From the NCBI GenBank assembly GCA_029747015.1, contig JAKOGI010000330.1, positions 121,001 to 185,000 on the forward strand: a stretch of 64,000 bases of DNA. Direction: 5' to 3'. The notes beneath the pieces are model-generated. The model saw only the letters and a list, made by a program, of their open reading frames with translations, made no database searches and had not been told where the DNA came from. Both the position numbers and the translations under genes were made by a program. This document shows positions 22,796-34,359 of this stretch, piece by piece. Origin of the DNA: Carnegiea gigantea (taxonomy: Eukaryota; Streptophyta; Magnoliopsida; Caryophyllales; Cactaceae). Each line of letters begins with the position of its first letter. Positions within the stretch are counted from its first letter, which is position 1.

Positions 22796-25381
22796 GATTA
22801 AATTGTTCCTGAAGAGAAAAGATGGTGGTACGGACCGGTGTAATTCGGTTTTGGGGGGTTTGGGGTCAAGCACCGAGCCAATGGGTTTAGAGCATTCTTT
22901 TGTGGGTTATTTTTTTTGGCCAAATTAAAAACTTAGCATATTTATTACTTAAAATTGTTCATATTTGATGAAAAAATATTTTAATTGTAATTGTTTTTAA
23001 AGAATATTATTAAAAATATTAAAACTCCTCTTTTTGAAAAAAAAAGTTCGAACTCTTTATTATGAAACGTCATGTACATGTAGGCAAAGAGTTGAGTCCA
23101 TATTGGGTTAGGTGGGTCAGCCCGTATCTTAAAAAAGAGTTAATAATGAATCGGGTCATCATGGTTTTTCTCATCTAAAGCATATTAACGGGTCAGAATG
23201 GTTCGACATGCTAATAATTAATAATTCGATATTTTGGTTGACTAATTTAATGCTACCCAATTAGGTGTAGTTTATTAGTAGGTCGATATTAACACTAGCA
23301 TAGGTCGGCCCATTGCCAGCACTTGCATAATAGTTTGAGACAATTAGAATGGAAACTAAATGAAAGGATATTACATAAAAAAAAAAAAAAAATATTTCAA
23401 TTATGTTTAAATTGTGACATCAAAATTTTTAGATTACTAAAAAGTAATGTTATTCAAAATATGATGAGACATATTCATTTCACTGAAAATATGTTGATAT
23501 GCTGTGGACATTTTTAATATTTATCTTATTCTAAATTAATTTTCTTAATACTAGTTAGTTACTTCATCCCATTTCATGCGTAGCTTTTAAAATAGTCTAA
23601 TTTACAAGTTGTATATGGCGTTATTTTATATGAATAAACCTGGAAAAAAGAGCTACTATTGTCTAATTTCCAAAAGATGTAATAATTATCTAACATCTCT
23701 TTAAACGACTCGATATTATAAAAACCTTGATTGTTAATTAGGAGGGACAAGTTAAAGAAAAATACAACATAAAGATATAATATTTGGGTGCAGTGGGATG
23801 GTTCGAGTTTAAGTCGAGTTTGATCCACTAATTTACAAAGTTTTTGAGTTTTGTTTATTTAAGGTTCAGGTTGAAAAAAATGTGTTTAAAATTTAAACTT
23901 TATGGACAGGTTCGAATCGTGTTGATTTTTCAGTGGTCTAATCTCCATCGTCTTTAGTGGAACATTTTAGGCGAGCTTATTATTTCGTGAAAAGCCGTCA
24001 GACTGAGCTCGTGGGAAGCGTGGGCTTCTCAAATCACAGCAGTATGCGAAAGTCGTCATTTATCTAAAAAACTAAACAATAATTAGCGCAATTACACAAT
24101 CCCCACAAAACAACAATGATGCATGATATTTGATTTAAAAAAAAAATGACGCATAATGCAGGAATTCCGAAAAAGCAAGTTTTTTGATGTTTAATCTCAG
24201 CTTTGGAGCATCCGACATTAATAACCTGTTCTGAAGAAGTAGCTCCCGATATTTTGACCTTTGGAGGTATTTATTTTTAATAGTTTAAGGTTGATTTCAG
24301 ATTGTATTTTCAGATAATTTAAACTTCCAAATGAATTCATGTGAGTTAAATTTCATTTGTGTGTTATTTTAAGGCAACATCATTTTAGAAGTGCCTGAAA
24401 ACCACATTCTAAAATCACCAAAGTAATATTGAAAATCAATAGCTCAAAAGGTCAGAATATTAGGAGCTATTTCTCCATATCAGATTATTGGCGTGCGAAC
24501 CTCCAGAGTTTAGTTTATTAAGCTCCAATAACCCTAAAAAAATCCATTGTGTAGATGGATGTCGGCATGTAATGCACTTGGGACGGAAGAATGCAAAAGG
24601 AATGCAGGTTAATCAAGGAGAGGGAAATGGAAAGAACGGGAGGAGAAAACACATATCTTTATCTTGTTTGGATTCAAAATAGATGGGAGTGAAGGTTAAT
24701 AATATTCTTATATCATATATATATATATGAGCGACACATGGGATGCCCCATAGGATGTCATCTACGGTGCCACTTGGGGTAAGAATGCCATGTAGGATAG
24801 CAATATACGAGACTTCTATCATGTAATTAAGATAGATGTAGGTTATCTATATAATTTTAATTCAATTTAATGTTAACTTTTCTGATATGTTATGAGTAAT
24901 TAGTAATTGAATTTTGTCTTAAAAAACCTAAATATAGACCAAAGAAATGATTTAGATGTTACCAAAGAAACAAATTGAAGTGTGTTGGACATTATTCTTG
25001 AGGTAAGTATATATTAGACATATAATTCTAAATATATTTATTTTTATAAATTTATTTTTAAGTGTATATATCATGAGTTGACACTTAAATGCCGATCAGG
25101 CTGCTTATTTTGGATACTACAAAGCTTGATTACTTAACCATCTCGCATAATTGGATTTAGATATTATGAAATATAGTAAGACCTTAATGTGATTGCGGGT
25201 TTTACTTGCTACTACTTTAAGTTTGTATAATATTTAGTTTCTTTTCACATTTGTAACTTATGTTTATGATATTAAAAAAAATGTTCCTATGATTTATTCA
25301 ATTTATATTTTACTTGAGATTGTATTTTATGCTCAAAAATCACATAGTATAATTAGTTCTTTTAGTAAATTTAAACTTAAA
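22796..25381. other. AT-rich spacer without recognisable genes
   Basis: Contains A-runs (23377-23392), a short (TA)n near 24716-24730 and GGGTCAG/GGGTTAGG phrases at 23104-23310 of the sort found in degraded hAT MITEs, but no matching inverted ends were found. Short frames at 23323, 23574 and 24488 have no recognisable domain. Confidence 0.35.
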
Positions 25382-26173
25382 TCTCATAGGCAAATTAATA
25401 TATAAAAGTAGTTTGTTTACTTTTCTACAATAGACTATAATTGACTTCATAAATTAGTAGCACTCCCTCCCTCCTAGAAAATAAGAACGTTAAAAGTTTT
25501 CCTAAATTCAAATTATACTAAAATTTCTTCATTTGTTACTAATTTCCCCTTCTTCTTTTTTTTATTTTTTTAATTTTTCTTTGTTGATTTTTTTTAAATA
25601 AATAATTATACACCAAAGAGATAAGACTAAGGTCAAGACTTATATGTCTTTTTGTTATTACTGTCAATAATTTTTTCCTATTTTGTTGATCATGAGAATA
25701 ATTAATCAAAATTTATTTTTATTCAAATCATTAGTCAAATAGTAGGAGGTGCCGTCATCACTATTAAATAATATTAAGGGTGTCGTTAAATTATTGAAAT
25801 AATCTGCAATGAACATATGAAGGAAGTGCATGTGCAATGAATATAATTAAACCAACAGGAATCTCTAGGGGAAAAAAAACGCACATTTTGTAATAATTAT
25901 GAGTTTTAGTTGGCATGCATGACCCTGCGAATTTGACATTTGGTCTCACATGTACTAATTAATCTTTTGCTAATTTACTCTTATTGGTAAGTTACCTTAT
26001 TATTTCATTTGAATGTCCATCTTTAATATTATATAGCTTTTCCTAAATTGGCTCATTATTTTATTTTAATGGTCACTTTTAATTATTATATTATATATTA
26101 GTTTTGAAATTAATTATCTCATTTTTCCGACAACTGTTCAATTTACTCTAGAGTTTATCTTAATTTGCAATTC

Positions 26174-26181
26174 CTATAAAT
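26174..26181 (+). promoter_or_regulatory. TATA-like box upstream of the Helitron frame
   Basis: CTATAAATAGGG lies about 105 bp before the ATG at 26284, a sensible place for the core promoter of the Helitron gene. No expression evidence can be seen from sequence. Confidence 0.4.
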
Positions 26182-26283
26182 AGGGACTTAAGTTTGTAGT
26201 ATCTCATCTAAGTTTGTGTCATCATTTGATCAAAAAGAAAATTTGTGTCTCAATATAATTCTTAGTTGTGGAAGGATACAAAC

Positions 26284-26645
26284 ATGAGTCCTAACAAGCA
26301 TTGATTGGCTAAAACGAAAGAATCTGATTCTTTTCTCCATCAATGTCAGAATGAAGGTTACAATCCCCAAAATTGTTCTACACTTATTTGAGACAAAGTG
26401 GTCATTCATATTAAAAAGAAGGCAATTTCGCTATGCCATGACTATAAATACAAGTAAAGGACCGTCGCTGAAACGTATAGGAGTTTACCTTTTAAAATCG
26501 ATATTAACTCATGGACAATTGAATTCTAGCATCACAGGTGACTTCGCCAAAGGGTTTGAAGTTTATCATTAAGCATCACAATGAACACTATAAAGGATAC
26601 ACAAGAAATACTATTTATAAAGAAGTATTCAACAACTTGCCAATA
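26284..26645 (+). pseudogene. RepHel remnant: N-terminal start fused to PIF1-type helicase C-terminus
   Basis: The frame from ATG 26284 reads MSPNK, a stop, then TKESDSFLHQCQNEG, which looks like a plant Helitron protein start. Near 26350 the frame changes and becomes VTIPKIVLHL, KRRQFRYAMTINTSKG, IGVYLLKSILTHGQL and, after a stop, TRNTIYKEVFNNL. These match the last motifs of the PIF1-like helicase of RepHel proteins: the AMTINKSQGQ-type motif, HGQLYVALSR and the terminal VYKEVF. In the canonical protein these parts are more than 1000 residues apart, so an internal deletion joined them. The HGQL segment has lost its SR residues. Confidence 0.68.
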
Positions 26646-27574
26646 GTATGTATGCACATAAAATAACTTTACTGCTATAAATTACCCAAAAAAACAAATT
26701 GGCGCTATACATCTTTTAGTGTTAGTAAACTCCTATAAAATAATAGTTCTAATATGCAACGACCATGACATATTATGATTTTTAGAATTAAATATAATTA
26801 AAGATTAAACTAATAACAATTAATATTTTTCCAATATTGTACAGGCAACTCAGGTAGATGAAATATACAAGAAGTCCACAATTGAAATACCTCTCTGTAG
26901 GAAAGTACAAATCAATACAAAAGTGTTATCTTATACTTTTTTAATCAATATATAAGCATATAAAAAATCATTACATACATTTAACAACACATTGTTGATG
27001 ACAAGTAGTTATGAACAAATGAAAAATCAAAACGTAACTTAATATAATATATGTTAACTTTACAAGTTGCATAATTTGAGAACGGAACTTGGTGACTGAT
27101 AGACAGTGAAGATGACAAATCTAATGTATTATTGAACATTTCATATTAGAACTACTTTTTACACATTACATCTCACATTACCATATGATGCATTTCTTAA
27201 AATAAAGTCCAAGTTTTAAGAAAATACAACATTAAATTACTGAAAATACTATAGTTTTTTGTTCGTTGCTCCTTTGCTCCTGGCCATTTTCAATATGGGT
27301 TTTTCACAAAATTATTTTAAACTTAAAAAAATCACGCAGCGTCAAACCACATAATATCTGAAAATAAAAAAAAAATCAGTTAAAAACTTCTTGACTAACA
27401 GGATTAACAAAGATACACTGCACATCAAAAATTCAAATACATATAATTGAGGTGACTTCATATAGAATAAGGTCATAAAAATGTGCTGCAATCAAATATA
27501 TAGAACTCAGTATAGTATAGTACCAACAACAACATATACAACAAGATACCGATACTTGTCAATCGAAAAAGTCA

Positions 27575-27601
27575 TCGTGTAATGCACGAATTAAAAACTA
27601 G
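27575..27601 (+). other. Helitron 3' terminal hairpin and CTAG end
   Basis: A five-base-pair stem (TCGTG/CACGA) with loop TAATG, eight AT-rich bases, then CTAG. Plant Helitrons end in CTRR after such a hairpin, which serves as the stop signal for rolling-circle transposition. Confidence 0.72.
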
Positions 27602-27642
27602 TTTGGATTAAAAGACGATAAGAGGGGAGGAGAAGGGAACTG

Positions 27643-27681
27643 TGTTGTTGTTGTTGTTGTTGTTGTTATTATTATTATTAT
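27643..27681. repeat. (GTT)n(ATT)n microsatellite
   Basis: Runs of GTT followed by ATT and a few CGT/CAT variants. Confidence 0.9.
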
Positions 27682-28086
27682 CGTCATCGTTGTTGTCGTT
27701 GTTATTACTAGCATTGATTTACACGCAATGCATGCGTAGAACTAAAATTAATTGATTTATCAATAAATACTATTAATCTATAAGAAGTAGATGAGTATAT
27801 CAAACAATATAAAATTTTTAATGTGTTCAAAATCGACAATATCAAGCCACATATATATAAGAAAATAAAAAATAGAAAAATATATGAAAATATACCTTTG
27901 AAAAACACGGGCATATTTATACCTCTATTGGAAAATGATGGATAGAGTTTATCGTATGATAAACGACCAAAAGAATAAAAGCATTTTCTTTCCTTTTTTT
28001 AAAAGAAAAATCTCATCATAAGACAAAATTAGGTCTATAAGAATACCAAGCATTTTTTTTGGGGGGGGGTTGGGGGAGGGCGGTGG
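27682..28086. other. AT-rich spacer
   Basis: Nothing recognisable apart from a G-run (28061-28080) next to the hAT MITE. Confidence 0.35.
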
Positions 28087-28683
28087 AAGGGGAGTAGGGA
28101 TGGTAAAAAGTTGGGGAATACCCGTCCCCGCCGGGGCCCCACCCCGAAGTGGGGAAAAATCCCCTTCCCCAAAGGGGATGGGGATGGGGACGGGGAGGGA
28201 AATTAATCCCCGCTCGGGGATGGGGACGGGGACGGGGACATAGTTCAACCCGTCCCCGTCCCCATTTCCCCATCGGGGATTTTGCCCCATTCTCATCCCC
28301 GTCCCCGATTCCCCGATTGGGGAAAAATCCCCATCTCTATCACTAATTTTAATTAAAATTACAAAAATAACCTTATTTTCAAAATTTTTAAATGAAACAA
28401 CTAAGGTTATATACATAATTTTTTTTGTAAAAATCCTAGGTATATACTGGATTTGGTACTCATGGCCGTGAAGAGTTTAGAAGGTAAGAAAAAAATAGCG
28501 GATAAAAATTCCCGTTGGGGCCCTAACGGGGATTAAATCCCCACCGAAGATGGGGACGGGGGGGAATTTTTTCCCCGCAGTGGGGAACGGGGCGGGGACG
28601 GGGAGCGGGGATTCCAACGGGGACGGGGATGGGGAATATACTCCCTGTCCCCAACCCACCCCGTTGTCATCCCTAAAGGGAAG
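28087..28683. mobile_element. hAT MITE with G-rich arms
   Basis: TAGGGATGGTAAAA opens at 28095 and its inverse TAGGGATGACAAC closes at 28675. The 8-bp flanks AAGGGGAG and AAGGGAAG differ at one base. Each arm has dozens of GGGGACGGGG/GGGGATGGGG units with their complements, and the centre is AT-rich. TAGGGATG ends and 8-bp duplications are typical of hAT elements. The proline- and glycine-rich frames inside are composition artefacts. Confidence 0.78.
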
Positions 28684-28745
28684 GGTGTTGGTGGTATCAT
28701 GTCAATTCAATAGAGAATATGTATAGAAAAAGTCGTTATTTATAG

Positions 28746-29075
28746 TGTTGACCAAAGAAGTAATAACGGTCACATTATTATAACATTGATTGGATAGTTA
28801 CAGGAAGATTAATTTCACAGTTAATTCCCTGATTCTGTTATAGGTTGTGTGGTATTATAAAAGAAGGAAAACATATCAGGAATAGAGCGAGCCCATACTA
28901 GAAATATTTCCTATACGAATCAATCTGCCTATTCTCTCTCACAACCCAGCCATCTATAATGTCTGAGTTTGGAGTGTGTCGTTCTTCGTGACTCTAGTAG
29001 CCACCAAGTTCATGGATAGCATTCAACAGACATGATCTGGGATCAACATTGAGGTAAGTCCTACTATTTCCAACA
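28746..29075 (+). repeat. 5' LTR of copia B
   Basis: 330 bp, TGTTGACCAAAGAAG to CTATTTCCAACA, aligned end to end with 33218-33548. Confidence 0.92.
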
Positions 29076-29076
29076 A

Positions 29077-29089
29077 TGGTAGCAGAGCC
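29077..29089 (+). other. Primer-binding site of copia B
   Basis: TGGTAGCAGAGCC, one base past the LTR, differs by one base from the copia initiator-tRNA-Met site. Confidence 0.85.
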
Positions 29090-31245
29090 GTGTTTGTCTG
29101 ATGCTAGCCTCAAAATTCATGTTTGATAAATCTAGGTTCTGTTTATGCTTTTAGAATGCTAATATGCATGATAACAGGACATAGATCTCGGTTCACATGC
29201 TTATGATTATCTTCTAGTATGTCATATCATTATTGTTCTATTCTGTGTGACTAGATAATATTCAAAACCGAGCCTGATGCTAATCATTTCATCGAGTTCT
29301 ATCATATTAGGATGTTTCTTATCTTTGTGATTATGCCAATATGTCATTGCTAAAAAATGAGATCAATCCTTACTCACCTAACACCTTGTGCCTCTCGGCC
29401 TCAACCCCCCAGATCTGGACGTCTGGACTCAATCCTAGAACCGCCGAACTGCTCCACCCCAAACAACCATTTATTGTGATACATCTCATGGACCCAAAAT
29501 AAGGGTCAGAAATTAAAAAAAAAAAAAAAAGCTCAAGAGATATACCTGAGACCCATCTGAACCGCCTGGAGGGGTGGCACGTGTGGGTCACGTGCCACCG
29601 ACCAAGATGACGTTTGGCCGTTTTCTTCCTCCAGGTAGCCTCCAATTTCGCCGATCTACATTCTCTTGTTGAAAACCTACCCAACTGACCCCAACGTAGT
29701 GGTGCGTGTGATACACGCGCGACTATCTAGGTGACGCGTTGCAACTCGCCAGTAGCTGATCTACATGATGGTCGTGGTGTTTTCATTGGAGGATGAGTAA
29801 GTAAAGCCTGGAAGCTTGTTTTCACAACGCAAGGGCTATCGGTTTCATCACTTGGGTTTTGGTGGTGGTGGTTTTAATGGCGGTCTTTGGACGACGTTTC
29901 TCAGCCAAAGGCGGCCATGGCTGCCGGGAGTAAAGAAGGAACGAGGCAAGGGACCGAGGACAAGTGGTCGTATCAGAGAGGTTTCGGTTGAATACTGAGA
30001 CTGAGAGCACCATGAGAGAGAGAATATGGAGCAATCTCAGGGAAAGTGAGCTTGGGACTCATTGAGAGAAAGAGAGAGGGATTGTTCAAGGATTCTAGAG
30101 AGAGAAAGTCTGATGTTTTGGGAGCTAGCCCCAATTCATGAAACTGTGGAGGCCGAATGAGAGGAGGGCAAGGGGTCTCTAGTTTGTAAAAGGGGTTTTA
30201 TTACTCAAAGTTTTTTTTATGATTTTGTTTTTGACTTAACTCATATATATCAATATTATTAGTCATGGAGTGATTTCTAGTTGAATTATATTTTTGTATA
30301 AGTTGATATGGTTCATGCCGTCAATTCATTTACTGAATTAAGATTTCGAATTAGTTTTAATTCAGAATACATGAACTCGTCACAAAAACATTAATGCGTT
30401 TAATGTCACATATTGCAAGCTAATTTGTTACATAAATTCTTTTTTATATTTCAACCTGAAATTTTCATATTGAGTGACTTGTAAATAATCAATTAGATTG
30501 AAGTTACATGAATTTGTTTCATTAGTATTTATTATAAATATCTATGTTATATTTAGACTGATGTCCATCCCCATTGGTCTATAAATGAATATGTTTCACA
30601 GGTTATGTTTTATAACTTATATTATATAGATATCTTTTATATAATATTCATTTACATGAATATGTTTCATGATTTAATAATTTTATGCAAATACATGAGC
30701 AATTGTTAATCAGTTAATTGTTCTGCCATCGCTCTAGTTAATAAAAATGATTAATTAAGCTTTACATGAATAAGTTTCATGCTACTATTTGGATATATAG
30801 GGTATTTGATCATTTTATGAATTTGTTTCATAAAATTTAAATTTGCAATATTACATGAATATATTTTATATAATTTGCGCTATTACTTTGAATTCATTTC
30901 ATGCAAATTTTATTATTATATGGATATGGATTTGTTCTATATAATAAATTGTGATTAAAAACATTTCATGTTACAAATTCATGTTTTATTCAATTACATG
31001 AATATGTTTCATGTTAATCATTAATAACTAGTGTTATATAAATGTGTTTTCCATACATATACAAACTACATGAATTGTTGTAAATTTGCTAGTTTCTGTA
31101 GCATTTTTCTTTGCCCAAATTAATGAATATATTTGTTTCATGTGTCCTTCTAATTATGTAGTTTAGTAATATTTTATATATTCATTTCATAAAATCTAAA
31201 TTCATAAAATTATGAATGTATTTTATAGCAAGTGAGATGGTTTGA
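29090..31245 (+). other. Leader of copia B
   Basis: A GC-rich block (29370-30200), with a CACGTGTGGGTCACGTG phrase and GAGAGA runs, is followed by an AT-rich block (30240-31240). In the AT-rich block the motif ATGAATNNGTTTCAT recurs about ten times, often flanked to read CATGAATATGTTTCATG. The same two-part layout occurs at 44930-47381 and, inverted, in copia A. No conserved frame. Confidence 0.65.
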
Positions 31246-31249
31246 TGGT

Positions 31250-32240
31250 TTCAGGCTAGACTACTCTTAGCCGTGATTGCCCATTTAGACTTTGAGATGT
31301 TTAAAATGGACGTAAAGAATATTTTCCTCAATGGTAATCTCAAAGAAGAGATTTATATGGACTAACCCATTGGTTTTATATCAAATGGACAAAAGGACAA
31401 GGTGTGTCATCTGAAAAGGTCCATATATGATCTTAAACAGTCTTCTTGATTTTGGTATTTTATATTCCATGGAGCCATAACTTAGTTTGGCTCATCTATG
31501 ACTTTAGAAGACCATGTGTATGCCAAAATTTCAACATGGGGGATTATGTTTCTTACCCTGTACGTTAATGATATACTGTTGGCTAGTAACAATTTGAAGT
31601 TGATCAAAACTACTTAAAAGTGGTAGTGTTATGTCTTCGAGATGAAGGATGTAGGTAAAACTACGTATGTCCTAGGAGTGAAAATAACTCAAAACCTTCC
31701 CAAGATGCATACATAAAAAGTCTCGGAACGATTTTGAATGTATAATTCCAAACCCGCAGATAGTCCAGTTGAGAAGTTTCTAACCTTAAGTCTTGCCCTA
31801 CTACAGATGATAAAATCGAGATAACGAACAATGTCCATAATGCTAGTGTCACAGGAAGCTTAATATAAACCATATAATGTACATGGCTCGGCATTGCTTT
31901 GCGGTTAGTTTGGTAAGTCGTCATTGAAGTAACCCCGGACTTGCTGATTGGCAGGCCATCAAGACAGTCAAGCGCTATCTTTGTGGTACAATTGACTTGG
32001 TCTCTTGCTATGAAGGAGAAGACCTTAAGTTGAAAGGATCCTCAAAATGTCAATTAGGGTAGTGACTCGGATGCATGAGTCTAGGTCAACCTCATGACAT
32101 GCCTTCACCCTAGGTGGGAGAGCCATGTCATGGAGACAAAAAGTATTGCTATTATGTATATATACACTAACAAGGTGCTTATATTCCTATGACTAAACCT
32201 ATTCCTAGTAAACCTTCAAAGTTCATTTGTTGAGTCTAGG
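31250..32240 (+). pseudogene. Copia B reverse transcriptase and RNase H (broken)
   Basis: Starts abruptly with LLLAVIAHLDFEMFKMDVKN, then FLNGNLKEEIYMD, a stop, PIGFISNGQKDKVCHLKRSI and YDLKQS. The catalytic YVDD reads YVND (LYVNDILLASNN, about 31560-31595). MKDVGKTTYVLGVKIT follows, then remnants of RNase H ending at ALTLGGRAMSW-like text near 32130. Many stops and frameshifts. Everything upstream of the fingers/palm of reverse transcriptase is gone. Confidence 0.84.
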
Positions 32241-33207
32241 AATTCATAAGGTTTAGTGCTTAGATATGCCTTGTGATAGACATGCTTCTCCTATAAATAA
32301 GCAAAATGCTTATGATTCATTGTTGCATGTTAGGTATATAGAACCGTCACAGGCTTCTGATTGGCCTAGTTGCACAGGCAATTGCTCTGGTGCTTGAGTA
32401 GTAGGTAGGACGAGACTAAATCATATTGGTACTAGATGTGCAATCTTGATTACCCACACTGGAAGTATATGAGTAAAATGAATATAGTCGCCTTAGTAAA
32501 TCAAAGATAAGGCTCGAGGGAGTCGAATATGAAATAAGATTTCGTATTGAAGCCTTAAAAGCCGACTCTTGAGTGTTAAGATTAACATTTAATATGTTTA
32601 TCTAGTGGCTCAGATTAGATTTTTGGGCTGAAAATCTAGACTGGAGATTCGCATGGCATAATGAGTAACGTACCCAGCTGAATGGGAATTATGCCATGAC
32701 ACACAATTCATACTGTGTGTGCTTATAAGATGACCCATATATGGAGTGACAATTAACTTCCCCATCTTTTGTCACTGTGTGACCCTATGGACGATGATCC
32801 TTTGACATAAAGCTATGATATGAAGTCGAAGTTTGATGATGCTACCTTAATATGCTTCTTAAGGGCCATGAAGTATGCGGTTCAGTGAAAACACGTTAGA
32901 GCAGCCAAGCTGAGATGGAATTTCATGAGTGTTTAAGGAAAAATCTATCCATCATCATCATATGAGTTCGGGCGATTATATTGAGTACGTAATCATATGA
33001 TATATCATATGGTATAAAGGGATTACATATGCCACTGGTGATGCTGAGGATAATTTGGGGTATTGTATTTTGTGAAAGTGTTATGTTAGTTAGATGGTGA
33101 CTTGATATAACACCATTGATTTGTTTGTGGCCACACACTCCATTCCCAGTATGAAACATAAAGAGATTCGTTAGGAGAGCGATATGAGATTTACAATTTA
33201 TGTGATC
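32241..33207 (+). other. 3' untranslated region of copia B
   Basis: Non-coding, clearly related to 49200-50190 and to 7753-8737 on the other strand. Confidence 0.7.
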
Positions 33208-33216
33208 GAGGGGGAG
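33208..33216 (+). other. Polypurine tract of copia B
   Basis: GAGGGGGAG, one base before the LTR start. Confidence 0.85.
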
Positions 33217-33217
33217 T

Positions 33218-33548
33218 TGTTGACGAAAGAAGTAATGTTCACATTATTACAGTATTGATTGGGCAGTTACAGGAGGATTGATTTCATAGTTAATTCCCTG
33301 ATTCTGTTATATGTTGTGTGTCATTATAAAAGAAGAAAAACATATTAGGAATAGAGTAAGCCCATATCAGAAATATTCCCTATACGAATCAATCTCTCTG
33401 CCTATTCTCGCTCACAATCTAGCCATCTACAAGGTCCGGGTTTTGAATGTGGCATTCTTGGCGGCTCTAGTAGCCACCAAGTTCGTGGATAGCATTCAAT
33501 AGGCATGATCCGGGATCAACATTGAGGTAAGTCCTACTATTTCCACCA
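33218..33548 (+). repeat. 3' LTR of copia B
   Basis: 331 bp, begins TGTTGACGAAAGAAG and ends TTTCCACCA; partner of 28746-29075. Confidence 0.92.
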
Positions 33549-33553
33549 CATAG

Positions 33554-34359
33554 AATATCTATGAAGTACAGAAATTTACACCTAAAAATTATAGAAACGA
33601 ATATTGTCAAGACAAAGTATTTTAAAAGACAAAAGAAAATATCTTGGATTAAAGAACAATGATCAAGCCATCAAAATTTTGATGTGAATAAATTTGAAAT
33701 ATAAATACCAAACGATAATTACCATTATTAAATGAGCTAACAAGATGAAAATTGCAACATGTTTCTTTTTTTTAAAAGATTACTGATCCTTTGCTTCTGA
33801 GGGAATTTACAAATCTGTATAAAATTAAATGAAATAATTGGAGATATCTTGAATATTATAAAATGCTTGATGATGAAATTATGCCCCAACCTGCGTGTTT
33901 GGGGGCTAAACAGAATAATTCTTAATTTGAGTCTGAAAGAAATGCTAATAGAACCCAAAAAGTCCAAATTGGCCTAGATTGATAGTGTTCAACACCCAGT
34001 GGAGATTCATTATAGGGATTCTAAAATTATTGAACTTAGGTATGAATATTCTTCATTGAACAACCTTTCTAGTGGCATATTGTATACCAAAATCCGATAA
34101 GCAACGGAGAATGTATAAATCAATTACTCAAACGTGTGCTAAAAAATGACACATGTTTACCATTTCACCTATATCTCCTTCCACACTTATCCAAAAATGA
34201 TGAAATCTATTTTATTAGACGCAAATACCCAATAATCTTTCAAGGAAAAAAAAAGAATTACTTAAAATGAAGGTCAACGTGAAACTTATGGCCAAAACTA
34301 AAATAGTGGGTGAAGATTTACCAAAATGCTCAAAAGTGGAGGTTAGCGGTCAACTCGGC
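33554..34359. other. Unassigned AT-rich spacer
   Basis: No supported gene or element signature. A small minus-strand frame at 33737-33967 has no recognisable domain. Confidence 0.3.

Larger units (their letters stand above)
25382..27601 (+). mobile_element. Internally deleted Helitron
   Basis: The 3' end is diagnostic: a hairpin TCGTG-TAATG-CACGA (27575-27589) followed by CTAG at 27598-27601 and then a host T. About 960 bp upstream lies the C-terminal end of a Helitron helicase. The proposed 5' end is TCTCATAGGC at 25382, preceded by A, which would give the A/T insertion site. That 5' end is less certain than the 3' end. The Rep domain and most of the helicase are missing, so the copy could not move itself. 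Confidence 0.66.
28741..33553 (+). mobile_element. Copia element B (family 1, internally deleted)
   Basis: LTRs 28746-29075 and 33218-33548 are flanked by TATAG and CATAG. Inside are a primer site, a 2.1-kb leader, reverse transcriptase to RNase H, a 1-kb 3' untranslated region and a polypurine tract. Gag, protease and integrase are absent, the leader running directly into the reverse transcriptase near 31250. The element therefore moved, if at all, with proteins from a relative such as copia A. Confidence 0.9.

Noticed and set aside
23100..23320. Second hAT MITE suggested by GGGTTAGGTGGGTCAG and CGGCCCATTGCCAGCAC
   Set aside because: No matched terminal inverted repeats or 8-bp duplication could be found.
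25460..25755. Stowaway-type MITE suggested by CACTCCCTCCCTCC
   Set aside because: The right side lacks a convincing inverted end and the TA duplication is absent.
27949..28659. Pro/Gly-rich frames on both strands
   Set aside because: Composition artefacts of the GGGGAC/GGGGAT series in the hAT MITE; no codon structure.
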